Assembly: GCA_021827985.1 (NCBI GenBank)
Contig: JAKATL010000025.1
Span: 1-37,997, forward strand
DNA from: a bacterium
Lineage (GTDB): Bacteria; Chloroflexota; Dormibacteria; Aeolococcales; Bog-877
DNA: 37,997 nucleotides
Direction of reading: 5' to 3'
In this document: positions 8,324 through 16,355 of the stretch, piece by piece
Numbering within the stretch: the first letter of the stretch is position 1
Layout: each line of letters opens with the position of its first letter
Position numbers and translations under genes: made by a program
The notes under the pieces: generated by a model
Told to the model about the DNA's origin: nothing
What the model saw: only the letters and a program-made list of their open reading frames with translations
Database searches by the model: none

Positions 8324-9846
8324 TTGCCGGGCACCTTGGCCGGGGCCATGCTCGAGACCCGGGCCGCCACCAGGTCGGTGCCATGGACCGTGTAGGGAAC
8401 GAAGTAGCCGGCCGTGATCCCGAACACCACCGCGGCGGCCGCGAGCCACCACCCCGCGTAGAACTCTGATCCTCGGGAGTCCGCGATGGGCTCGGCGAGT
8501 TCCGGCTCCACCCCCGGCGCCCAGAATGGTCCGGTGCCCACCCGCCAGGCGGCATAGGCCAGGAGGCCTATCCCCAGGATCACAACTGCGGTAATGAAGC
8601 GGTGCTCGGCGAAGCTGCCCACCACCACCTGGAACACCCCCGGAAAGCCGACCAGGAAGGGGACTCCGCCAAGGGACGCTGCTCCCACGGCGAACATCAG
8701 CTTGAGGCGGTCCGCGCCCACAGCCCGTCCGGCTATGGATGTGATCTCAGCACCACCGCCACGATCGGCCACCGCGCCGATGGCCAGAACCAGTAGCGGG
8801 GCGATGAAGGTTAGGGCGAAGGCCAGCCATAAGGAGCCCGCGAGAGACGTCTCGGAGAACGAGATGATTCCCAGCAGGACCGGGCCTGAGACGCCGGCCA
8901 GAAGGGCGGCGGTGGCCCGCCGCGCGTCCCTCTCCCCCACCGCCCGCAGCGCCGACCAGTACAGGGTGAGCACCGCCAGCAGAAGCACCGGAACCACCAG
9001 CTGCAGGGCTCCCCTTGGGTCCATGCCCAGCAGCACCCGGACCAGCCCGTAGGCGCCCACCGGAAGAGATGAGACGACCAGCAGCATGGCCACCGGCGTC
9101 GGCGCCGCCGCCACGCCGTCCAGAAGCCATCGCTGCAACGGGAAGATCGCCATGCGCGCGCCGAAGGCGAAGAGCAGCAACCCGGCCACGATCAAGCCCG
9201 GTGCCCCCTTGAGAGGTCCGACCGTGGAGAGGGTCACGAAGTTGAAGGTGGTGTTGCCGGTCCGCAGCAACATCAGGAGGGCGGCGACGAGCAGTGCGGC
9301 GGCCCCCAGTGACTGGATCACCAGGAGGCGCCGTCCCGCCTCCCGAGCGCCCGGTCGGGAACCGGAGCCGACAAGGAGCGCGAGGGGAAAGATCGGCAGC
9401 CAGAAGAAGACCACAAGTAGCATGAGGTCCTGGGTGGCGAAGAACCCCGCCAGGCTGGTCTCGGCGATAAGCAGCAGGGCGAAGTGGGAACGGGTGCGTT
9501 CCCGCATCCGCCAGCTGGCCAGCACCAGGGCCGGGAAGACCGCGGTTATCGCGAAGAGCAGCATGAGGCTCAGTCCGTCCACCCCCAGGTGGTAGTCCAG
9601 CTGGAAGTAGAAGCCGCGCAGCCAGGGGGCGTCGATGCTGGGCTGGGCTATGGCCCCCTGGGCGGGGTTGCCCACCTCGCCCAGGAGGTCGAAGATGGCG
9701 ATGGCCAGCGGGAGCCCGGTGGCCAGCAGGGCGCCGGTGCGAACCCTGAAGCGCTCCAAGTCGGTCCTCACCGGAAGCAGGGCGATGACCATCGCCCCGA
9801 TCAGGGGGACGAACACAATCAGGGTCAGGCTGACGTCACTGGGCAC
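8320..9846 (-). CDS. nuoM: NuoM-like antiporter-fold membrane subunit, altered channel residues
   Basis: A 508-residue polytopic protein. The hallmark LGVDGLSLML is at 87-96. The region FFWLPIFPLAL (147-157) aligns with the E. coli FFWEMMLVPMY segment, so the key Glu is L150. The segment GARMAIFPLQRWLLDGVAAAPTP (229-251) aligns with AVKMPVVPLHGWLPDAHSQAPT. Lys thus becomes R231 and His becomes Q238. The second Lys, in LLKTAAYG, aligns with P262 in SLPVGAYG. The GTG start abuts the nuoL stop codon exactly, and its own stop overlaps the nuoN start. It is clearly homologous to NuoM but has lost most canonical charged sites. Confidence 0.84.
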   Translation of the reverse strand: MPSDVSLTLIVFVPLIGAMVIALLPVRTDLERFRVRTGALLATGLPLAIAIFDLLGEVGNPAQGAIAQPSIDAPWLRGFYFQLDYHLGVDGLSLMLLFAITAVFPALVLASWRMRERTRSHFALLLIAETSLAGFFATQDLMLLVVFFWLPIFPLALLVGSGSRPGAREAGRRLLVIQSLGAAALLVAALLMLLRTGNTTFNFVTLSTVGPLKGAPGLIVAGLLLFAFGARMAIFPLQRWLLDGVAAAPTPVAMLLVVSSLPVGAYGLVRVLLGMDPRGALQLVVPVLLLAVLTLYWSALRAVGERDARRATAALLAGVSGPVLLGIISFSETSLAGSLWLAFALTFIAPLLVLAIGAVADRGGGAEITSIAGRAVGADRLKLMFAVGAASLGGVPFLVGFPGVFQVVVGSFAEHRFITAVVILGIGLLAYAAWRVGTGPFWAPGVEPELAEPIADSRGSEFYAGWWLAAAAVVFGITAGYFVPYTVHGTDLVAARVSSMAPAKVPGK

Positions 9847-11799
9847 TCAGGCTGTCCCCCACCAGGTCGCCGCAGCGGCCGCCAGCGCCAGTAGCGCGAC
9901 CACCACCCCCACCGCCCGCGGCTCCCACCCGAGTCGCCTGGGTGGCGGGCTCTCGGCGAGGTCGGTAAGCCCCTGGGCTGCGAGGTCCCCCGCTGGATAG
10001 AGCGCCCGCTCAATCAGGCTCGTCACCACCCGTCCACCGCCCAGCAGAACCCAACGGTCGGCGGCCTCCAGGGTGGAACCGCCCCCCAAGCCCGGCACCG
10101 TACCCAGGCGCACCCGGTCTCCGGCCAGCCAGACCAGGCCAAGCCCGGCAAGGCCGGCGACCAGCACCAAGAGCAGCCCGGCCCCGGAGCCGCCCAGGCC
10201 CGGTACCGATCCAGCCTGGGGCAGCAGCCGGCCCAGCAGGAACGAGAACGCCCCCGCCAGCCAGGCCAGCGTGGTGGCGACCACGGGGACCACCGCCCCA
10301 GGCTGGCGCGCCCCCTGCGCCAGCTGACGACGCACCGCCCGCGCCTCGCGAACGTCCGCAGGCTCGGCTCCGTAGATGAGGTGCCAGGCAATCCGTGCAC
10401 AGGCGGCGGCAAGCAGCAGGGGGACGGCCACCCCGGCAACGATGGCGAGCACCCGCAGGGGCGCTGGCGCCGAGCCGGCGGTGAGGGCGGCCGCCAGGAC
10501 CTCGGCCCGAGCAAAGAAGGCCCCCACGCCCAACACACCAGCCCCGGCGGCGAGCGCGCCGAGGAAGGTGAGTGCCGCTGGGCGGGCCTGCCGCCAGACG
10601 GCCCCCAGCCGGTCCACGGCGCGGACCCGGAGGTCGTGCTCCAGGCGAGCGGCGGCGGCGGAGAGTGCCGCCACCACCAGCACCGTGGCCACCGCCATGG
10701 CCGTGGCCGCCGCCGGTGCCGCCAGCCCAACGGCCATAACCGCCATCCCCGTCTGGCTGAGGCCGACCCACCCGGCGAACGGGCGCAGCTGGTGCTCCCC
10801 GACGGCCAGGACCGCGCCCAGAAGGGCGGTGACCGCGCCCAGCCCCACGAGCGCCGGTTCCGCGCCCGAGGCCAGGTGCAGCAACGGGTAAACGGCCAGG
10901 AGCACAGCCACCGGGACCACCCCCCCGGCCACCCCCTGGAGCAATGCTCCGGCACCCGAGCGAGCCACGGCCAGCGCCCGCCAGAGCCCGTGCAGTGGCG
11001 CCTGGCCCGCCGCCCCCGCCGCGGCCACCAGGAAGAGCACGGCCGAGATCGTGAGGGTCCGCCCCCCAACTCCCCGCACCATCCCGTGGTGGGCGGCCAC
11101 CCAGATGGGGTACAGGGCCTCGAGGTTCAAGCCGTAGGGCGTCTGGGTACTGGGATGCTTCCCGGTGGTGGCTGCCAGCGCCACCTGGCCGGCGAACTTG
11201 ACGTAGACGAAAACCACGGCTAGGAGGAGAACGGCCCCGGATCCAGTCCAGACCAGGTAAATCCGCCGGGCCGACCGACCCGACCCCGCACCGGCGAGCA
11301 TGGCCCCCATCAGCCCCGCCAGGCCGAACCCGAGGAGGAGCTGGAAGAGGCCCGGTGCGAGGGCCACCAGCTCGGCCGACAGGCCGAGGAGCGCCGAAAG
11401 GCGCATCACCGAAGGTAGCTGGGAGCTGGTGCGCAGCTGGGCCATGATCTGAGCCTGTCCGAGTACCACCGCAGTCGCCACCAGGGAGGCCAGGATCACC
11501 CCGTAGGAGGTCGCGGCGTACCCCACGCCCACCTGGAAGTTGGCCGGCAGCAGCGTGGTGGTGGCGGCGTTGAACGGGGTCTGGGTAACCGAGAAGGTCC
11601 AGAAGGTGATGGTGGACTGGGTCACATGATGGTGGTGGAGGACAGTGGCGGCGAGGAGGACGAGGGCGGCCCCCAGGGTGAGCCAGCCGCCGATCCACAC
11701 ACCGAGGGCCGAACCCCGCCGTGTCTCCGAGAGGTAGCTCAGGGCGATGCCGCCCAGCGGCAGGAGAAGCACGACCCACCCCACCACAAAAACCTTCAC
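9847..11799 (-). CDS. nuoL: NuoL-like antiporter-fold membrane subunit, key residues missing
   Basis: A 650-residue membrane protein with the NuoL layout: about 14-16 helices and a long C-terminal region ending in a final hydrophobic segment (near 628-648). Compared with E. coli NuoL, the YLGWEGVGL motif reads LLGFGLAGL (155-163), so the conserved Glu is G159. The GKSAQLPLQ motif reads GAAGQAPLH (262-270), so the Lys is A263. ALIHAATMV reads ALLQGVAGG, so the His is Q288. The GTG start overlaps the upstream stop as GTGA. The protein is very Ala/Gly/Val-rich. Identification rests on operon order, size and the QAPLH region, so it is weaker than for NuoM. Confidence 0.78.
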   Translation of the reverse strand: MKVFVVGWVVLLLPLGGIALSYLSETRRGSALGVWIGGWLTLGAALVLLAATVLHHHHVTQSTITFWTFSVTQTPFNAATTTLLPANFQVGVGYAATSYGVILASLVATAVVLGQAQIMAQLRTSSQLPSVMRLSALLGLSAELVALAPGLFQLLLGFGLAGLMGAMLAGAGSGRSARRIYLVWTGSGAVLLLAVVFVYVKFAGQVALAATTGKHPSTQTPYGLNLEALYPIWVAAHHGMVRGVGGRTLTISAVLFLVAAAGAAGQAPLHGLWRALAVARSGAGALLQGVAGGVVPVAVLLAVYPLLHLASGAEPALVGLGAVTALLGAVLAVGEHQLRPFAGWVGLSQTGMAVMAVGLAAPAAATAMAVATVLVVAALSAAAARLEHDLRVRAVDRLGAVWRQARPAALTFLGALAAGAGVLGVGAFFARAEVLAAALTAGSAPAPLRVLAIVAGVAVPLLLAAACARIAWHLIYGAEPADVREARAVRRQLAQGARQPGAVVPVVATTLAWLAGAFSFLLGRLLPQAGSVPGLGGSGAGLLLVLVAGLAGLGLVWLAGDRVRLGTVPGLGGGSTLEAADRWVLLGGGRVVTSLIERALYPAGDLAAQGLTDLAESPPPRRLGWEPRAVGVVVALLALAAAAATWWGTA

Positions 11800-12212
11800 G
11801 ACCCCGGCTCCAGCTCGTCTCGGGGCTCCTCTGGAGGAAGCGTCGGCTCCGCATCCGCTGCGGGTAGCTCGATCTGCGGACCCGCGGGATTCTGGTCAGC
11901 CGTGCGCGGAGCCGCCAGCTCCAGCAGATCTGACCCTGTGCGGCGGCGCAGGACCAGGGCGACCGCCACCGCTCCCGGAAGCGTCACCGCCGAGAGCACC
12001 TCGACCACCACCGCGGCAGCCTGGAGCTGGGCCGCCGCGACCGTGGTCGGCGCGGTGGCCGCGAAGCCCACCAGGGCCGACGTCACCGCGGCCAGCAGCA
12101 GAGCGACACCGGCGAACGCACCCAGGGAGTCCCGGCGGTGGACCAGTGCCGCAGCCCCGAGGGCCGCCACCGCGGCGGCGGTCACCAGGAGTCCGGCGGC
12201 CGTCCCGTTCAT
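11796..12212 (-). CDS. nuoK: NuoK-like small membrane subunit with acidic tail
   Basis: A 138-residue protein: three hydrophobic segments (about 6-24, 31-51, 62-88) followed by a 50-residue Pro/Glu-rich tail that ordinary NuoK (about 100 residues) lacks. NuoK carries two membrane glutamates used in proton transfer, E36 and E72 in E. coli. The second is conserved here as E71 in VVVEVLSAV. The first position, in the segment AFAGVALLLAAV, is A37. The ATG at 12210-12212 overlaps the nuoJ-like stop (ATGA). Assignment rests on position between J and L, three-helix topology and the retained Glu. Sequence similarity is low. Confidence 0.65.
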   Translation of the reverse strand: MNGTAAGLLVTAAAVAALGAAALVHRRDSLGAFAGVALLLAAVTSALVGFAATAPTTVAAAQLQAAAVVVEVLSAVTLPGAVAVALVLRRRTGSDLLELAAPRTADQNPAGPQIELPAADAEPTLPPEEPRDELEPGS

Positions 12213-12814
12213 CCGCGCCCTCCGCGGCGCTGTGCCCGGGCGGCCGCGCGCGCCGCCGCCCGCTGCTCGGCTCGGCGCCGCTGCTCGAGGAGTCGGCGCC
12301 GTCTGGCCGCCTCGGCCTGCTCCTCGACCACCTCGCGGCGGTCGCGGCGGACGAGAACCGCTGCGGAGATCAAGACGAAGGCGGCCAGTACCAGGATGCC
12401 CATGACCGGCACCCCAGCCCCCAGCAGGAAGGCTGTCCCCACCTGCGCCGGCGAGGGCGCAGCTGCGCTGCTCGGAAAGCCGGCGGTGGTGGCCGCTCCC
12501 ACGCCCACCAAGAGCGCGAAGGTGAGCACAGCTGCTGCCCCTGGGATGACCACTGAGAGCGCGGTGCGAGGGGCGCCGCCTTCCTCCGCACCGGCGGACC
12601 CGGGATCCAGGGCGGCTAGCACGGCGACCCCCGAGCCACCCAGCAGAACAACCTCCAACACCGCCGGCACCCACGCCCCGGCGCCGGCCAAGGCCACCGC
12701 CAGCCCCAGGGAGAGCAACATCAACGCCAGGAGCTGGCCCGGACGGTCGCGGCGCCAGAGGAAGGCAAAGCCGGACCCGATCGCCATCCCGCCCCCAACC
12801 GCGACCGCGATCAT
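12209..12814 (-). CDS. nuoJ: NuoJ-like membrane subunit with Arg-rich C-terminal tail
   Basis: A 201-residue protein with about five hydrophobic segments: 3-22, 27-48, 51-68, 88-110 and 127-152. A strongly basic helical tail (about 153-201, RRDRREVV then RRRRLLEQRRRAEQR) follows. NuoJ normally has a conserved YVGA motif in its third helix. The matching segment here is VVLLGGSGVAVLA, lacking the Tyr. It is first in the operon; an AGGAGG ribosome site lies 11 bases before the ATG. Family assignment is inferred from gene order and topology. The 45-residue basic tail is unusual and may form a coiled coil facing the cytoplasm. Confidence 0.6.
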   Translation of the reverse strand: MIAVAVGGGMAIGSGFAFLWRRDRPGQLLALMLLSLGLAVALAGAGAWVPAVLEVVLLGGSGVAVLAALDPGSAGAEEGGAPRTALSVVIPGAAAVLTFALLVGVGAATTAGFPSSAAAPSPAQVGTAFLLGAGVPVMGILVLAAFVLISAAVLVRRDRREVVEEQAEAARRRRLLEQRRRAEQRAAARAAARAQRRGGRG

Positions 12815-12830
12815 CTACCGTAGCGCCTCC

Positions 12831-12901
12831 TGACCGAATTGGTCATGCCGCCGCGCCCGGCGCGACCCGGCCCAGTGCACGTGGCACGGGCCGTCATTTT
12901 A
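12831..12901 (-). promoter_or_regulatory. Promoter and leader of the nuoJKLMN-like operon
   Basis: On the minus strand TAAAAT (12901-12896) is a good -10 and would start a leader of about 75 nt. Within the leader, just before the AGGAGG ribosome site, lies TGACC-gaatt-GGTCA (12831-12845), a 15-base inverted repeat that could be an operator or small hairpin. A second imperfect palindrome, centred on CACGTG, is at about 12876-12888. No -35 is recognised. Confidence 0.45.
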
Positions 12902-12933
12902 TGGGAGCGAGATCGACCTCCGAGGGCTGATGC

Positions 12934-14478
12934 TCAGCGGTCACGCAGGGTGAGCCGGTCGGCGAAGGCCTCAAGTCGCGCCCTGAGGGAAGGAGGGAGA
13001 CCAGTGATGTGGGCCAGAGCCGCCCCGCTCCAGCCGTCGGCTACCTCACGGGCACCAGCGAGGGCACCGGACTCGTGGACCAGCGACACCACCTGTTCCC
13101 GCAACGACGCGGCCTCCGAGGGGGAAACCCGCTCCATGCGGCGAAGGCGAACGAGCACCTCGGCGCGATGCGGCCCCCGGAGGGCGCAGAGAACGGGGAG
13201 CCCACAAATCCCCTGGGCGAGGTCGATCCCCGCCGGCTTGCCGGTTCGGCCGGGGTCGCTGAAGTCGAGGCAGTCGTCAATCCCCTGGAAGGCCAGTCCC
13301 AGATCGCGGGCAAACCTCGCCACCGCCTTGACCTCCCGGGTGCTGGCCCCGGAAACCAGGGCACCGATGGATCCGCAGGCGGAGAGGAGGGAGCCGGTCT
13401 TTCGGCGTGCGACCTGGACATACGGGGCGAGTGCTCCCGACCACACCGAGCGGCGTTCCAACTCCAGGAGTTGCCCGTCGGCGATCTCCACCAGCGCCCT
13501 GGCGAATGCCCGTGATACCCGCACGTCGCCGAGCCGGGCGACCATCCCTGAGGCGCGCCCCAGGTAGAAATCGCCCACGCCGAGCGCGACCAGGGGGCCT
13601 TGTGTGGCAGCCACCGTGGGGGCTCCCCGGCGCGAATCGGCCCCGTCGACGAGGTCGTCGTGGCAGAGGGTGGCGGCGTGGATGATCTCCATCGCGGCGG
13701 CGCCGCTCAGGGCCGTCCCCGGGCGGTAGACGGGGCCTAACTCCGCGGCGATGAGCAGCAGGCGGGCTCGGATCCGCTTCCCACCGGCCCCCAGAAGGCG
13801 GGCCATCGGGGCCGCCACCGCAGCCGGGTCCCCACTGAGGGTGCGCCCCAGCTGTCGTTCCAGGGCGTCGCGGGAGGACAGGAGTGCCCCAACCTCCGGG
13901 GGCACCGGGAGGGAGTCGCCGCTGGCACCGCCAACCGCAGCCAGACGCTGGCCGCCGCGCCACCACCGGGCCTGGGCCTCGCCCGAGGCTCCGGCCGCGC
14001 GAGCCGCGCTCCAGCCGGCCGGAGGCAGTAGCTGGCGCACCACGACCCCGATGTCCGCCCCATTGGCCAGCGCCGCCCCGGCCGAGGTCAGCCCGTCGGC
14101 GAGGGCGGCCTCGTACTCGACACTGCCGCAGCGGGTCAAGAGGTCGGCGGCCTGAGCCAGGCAGTAGTCACCGGCCAGCGTACCCACCCCCACCTGGGAG
14201 CGGCCGCGAGCTGCCGCCCAATGCCACTCCAAAGCCCGCTGGGTCAGCTCGACAGCGCCCGCGAGCTGAGCCACCGAAGGCGCCACCCTGGGAGCAGAGG
14301 CTCCTGCCCTGATCGCCCAGAGGGCGGCCACCCCGAGCTCCTCAGTGGCCCGGAGGGGGCCACCGCCGAACTGCAGCCCCTCGATCTGCGCCAGGGTGAT
14401 CCGGTGAAGCTCCCGACCCAGGCGCCCGCGCAGCGGCGGAGCCGCCTCGGGTATCCCGACCGACACCGAGGCATTCAT
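12934..14478 (-). CDS. Polyprenyl diphosphate synthase with degenerate duplicated N-terminal half
   Basis: A trans-prenyltransferase that builds long isoprenoid diphosphates for quinone side chains or lipids. It has 514 residues against the usual 320-350. The C-terminal domain (about 195-514) is complete: GGKRIRA at 232-238, first Asp-rich motif DDLVD at 274-278 with RRGAPT after it, and second DDCLD at 401-405. The N-terminal 190 residues look like a worn second copy. ELTQRALEWHW (77-87) parallels EIIHAATLCHDD (264-275), and AGDYCLAQA (102-110) parallels VGDFYLGRA (301-309). The Asp-rich motif has been lost. The ATG overlaps the upstream membrane-protein stop. Product chain length is unknown. 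Confidence 0.85.
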   Translation of the reverse strand: MNASVSVGIPEAAPPLRGRLGRELHRITLAQIEGLQFGGGPLRATEELGVAALWAIRAGASAPRVAPSVAQLAGAVELTQRALEWHWAAARGRSQVGVGTLAGDYCLAQAADLLTRCGSVEYEAALADGLTSAGAALANGADIGVVVRQLLPPAGWSAARAAGASGEAQARWWRGGQRLAAVGGASGDSLPVPPEVGALLSSRDALERQLGRTLSGDPAAVAAPMARLLGAGGKRIRARLLLIAAELGPVYRPGTALSGAAAMEIIHAATLCHDDLVDGADSRRGAPTVAATQGPLVALGVGDFYLGRASGMVARLGDVRVSRAFARALVEIADGQLLELERRSVWSGALAPYVQVARRKTGSLLSACGSIGALVSGASTREVKAVARFARDLGLAFQGIDDCLDFSDPGRTGKPAGIDLAQGICGLPVLCALRGPHRAEVLVRLRRMERVSPSEAASLREQVVSLVHESGALAGAREVADGWSGAALAHITGLPPSLRARLEAFADRLTLRDR

Positions 14479-14753
14479 GCATCAGCCCCCGGATGGCGAA
14501 CCAGGAACCCAGCACTCAGCAGCGCCACTAGCAGCAGCAGTCCCACCACCGCCAGCAGCATCTCCCCCGACCCGTGGCCGACCGCCGCCAGCGCCAGCAC
14601 CGCAAGACCGGCCGGCGCATAGCCCCAGGTGAGAAGGCCGGTCTGCCGCACCAGGAGTCTAGCCCTCCGAACGGACCCGGACGGCGGGCCGAGCCGGAGC
14701 AGGCCGGCGGCCATCACCACGGCAACCACCAGCCCCAGCACTGCGGAGAGCAC
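14475..14753 (-). CDS. Small three-helix membrane protein, unknown
   Basis: A 92-residue hydrophobic protein with three predicted membrane segments (about 3-19, 33-50, 61-84) and an Arg-rich loop RRARLLVRQ between the first two. The GTG start at 14751-14753 lies two bases after the stop of the preceding gene, with GAGG upstream. Its stop overlaps the polyprenyl synthase start as ATGA, so the two are probably translationally coupled. I do not recognise a family. The company of a polyprenyl synthase hints at isoprenoid or quinone membrane chemistry, but that is only context. Confidence 0.6.
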   Translation of the reverse strand: MLSAVLGLVVAVVMAAGLLRLGPPSGSVRRARLLVRQTGLLTWGYAPAGLAVLALAAVGHGSGEMLLAVVGLLLLVALLSAGFLVRHPGADA

Positions 14754-14755
14754 CC

Positions 14756-15088
14756 TCAGGCCTCGCTGTCGGGATTCGCAGCCGGTCCGGTGGGGAGGGG
14801 TCGATCCGATGGTCTGGGGGCCGGGGGAGGCAGCAGAAGGTAGACCGCCAGGGCGGCCACGGCCACGCCGGCCAGGATCAGGGTCGGCACTCCGACCCCA
14901 GCGGCCAGCACCGGCCCGAATGAGCCGTTGAGGGCCCCTACCTCTGCCACGAGGGCGAGGATTGTCGCCGCCCCGACCAGCGCCAGCGGCCAGCTCCACC
15001 AGCTGTAGGCGAGCTGCAGGGAAGCGCAGGCTAGGAGGCAGCCGGCCAGGCCCATGAGCAGCAGGACGGCCTCCATCGGCCAGGCCAT
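14756..15088 (-). CDS. Small membrane protein, unknown
   Basis: A 110-residue protein with an N-terminal hydrophobic run (about 6-26), a second (32-50) and a third (58-86), then a Pro-rich cytosolic or external tail ending NPDSEA. Its ATG overlaps the mnmA stop codon (TGATG) and its own stop is two bases before the next small membrane gene. It therefore sits in a tightly coupled run of mnmA, two small membrane genes and polyprenyl synthase. No family is recognised. Codon use is as GC-rich as the neighbours. Confidence 0.65.
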   Translation of the reverse strand: MAWPMEAVLLLMGLAGCLLACASLQLAYSWWSWPLALVGAATILALVAEVGALNGSFGPVLAAGVGVPTLILAGVAVAALAVYLLLPPPAPRPSDRPLPTGPAANPDSEA

Positions 15089-16335
15089 CAGTTGAACTCC
15101 TCCCCGGGTTCCACCTCGATCTCCCCGCCGGCCACCACCTGGTCCCCATCGTAGAGGACCAGCGACTGGCCCGGCGAGACCGCCGCCTGAGGTGTGGCAA
15201 AGCGGATCGCGGCCCGTTCCCCAGGTATGCGTCGCCAGGTGACCGGGGTCGGCCTGGCGTGGGCCCTGAGCTGGGCCGTGGCCCGGTGCCAGCCGCGGCT
15301 TGAGGGGGGTACCAAGGCCACGACCCGGCAGATGTGGCAGTTGGATCTAAGCAAAGAACTCCAGGGGCCGACCCGGAGGGTGTTGCGAGCGCGGTCCACC
15401 GCGTAGACGTAGAGCGGCTCGGCATCCGGTCGGCGGGCCGCCAGGCCCAGGCCATGCCGCTGCCCTACGGTGTAGAAGGGCAGCCCCCGGTGGCGCCCCA
15501 CCAACACCCCCTCACGATCGACCACCGGCCCCGCGGAGAACGAGCCAGTGAGTTCCTTTGCCAGCAGCTCCCGATGGTCTCCCCCACCCACGAAGCAGAG
15601 CTCCTGGCTGTCCGGCTTGGCGGCGACGCCAAGGCCGAGCGCGGCGGCCAGCTCACGGACCCTGGGCTTCTCCAGGGAGCCCAGAGGGAACAGGCAGCGG
15701 ATGAGGACCTCGGGAGGCGTCCGGTACAGGGTGTAGGACTGGTCCTTGCGGGAGTCGTGCGCCCGCCGCAGCACCACCCCCGCAGGGCCGCCCTGCTCCA
15801 CCTGGGCGTAGTGACCGGTGGCCAGGTGGCTGGCGCCCACCCGCGACATGCGCAGGTAGAGATCGGCGAATTTGACGGTCTCGTTGCAGCGGACGCAGGG
15901 GTTCGGGGTCCGGCCCCCCCGGTACTCCTCGAGGAAGTGCCCCACCACCGCCCGCTCGAACTGTTCGCGCAGGTTGATCACGTAGTGGGGGATCCCCAGC
16001 CGGGAGCACACCCGCCGAGCGTCCTCCACCGCGTCCAGGGAGCAACAGCCCCCCTCCCCCCGCTCGAAATCTTCCTCAGCCCAAAGCCTCATGGTCACCC
16101 CGACGACCGGGAGCCCGGCGGCAGAGAGCAGGCCCGCGGCGACCGAACTGTCCACCCCCCCGCTCATGGCCACCGCCACCAGGGTGGGGCGGGGCAGGGT
16201 CCCCGCCAGCCGCTCCAGCAACGGCATCGCCCAGGCGGGAAGCAGGGATGCAGTGTGGCCGGACGACCCGGAGTTCACCGGCGCCTCAGCTTGGTGGAGC
16301 CCGCGCGCACCCATGGCATGGGTCGCAAGCACCAT
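15088..16335 (-). CDS. mnmA: tRNA-specific 2-thiouridylase MnmA
   Basis: Thiolates uridine 34 of Lys, Glu and Gln tRNAs using ATP and a persulfide relay. The PP-loop SGGVDSS is at 58-64. The first catalytic cysteine is C147 in TPNPCVRCN and the second C247 in SQELCFVG. TGHYAQ at 173-178, DQSYTLY at 198-204 and the TVGQRHGLG motif are all typical. From the ATG at 16335 it is 415 residues, about 50 longer than usual at the N-terminus. A later ATG at 16227 (residue 37) starts nearer the family core, so the true start is uncertain. The gene follows cysO by 20 bases, putting a sulfur-carrier protein directly beside a tRNA thiolase. Confidence 0.94.
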   Translation of the reverse strand: MVLATHAMGARGLHQAEAPVNSGSSGHTASLLPAWAMPLLERLAGTLPRPTLVAVAMSGGVDSSVAAGLLSAAGLPVVGVTMRLWAEEDFERGEGGCCSLDAVEDARRVCSRLGIPHYVINLREQFERAVVGHFLEEYRGGRTPNPCVRCNETVKFADLYLRMSRVGASHLATGHYAQVEQGGPAGVVLRRAHDSRKDQSYTLYRTPPEVLIRCLFPLGSLEKPRVRELAAALGLGVAAKPDSQELCFVGGGDHRELLAKELTGSFSAGPVVDREGVLVGRHRGLPFYTVGQRHGLGLAARRPDAEPLYVYAVDRARNTLRVGPWSSLLRSNCHICRVVALVPPSSRGWHRATAQLRAHARPTPVTWRRIPGERAAIRFATPQAAVSPGQSLVLYDGDQVVAGGEIEVEPGEEFN

Positions 16336-16355
16336 CTGGGACCTGGCTCGGTCGA

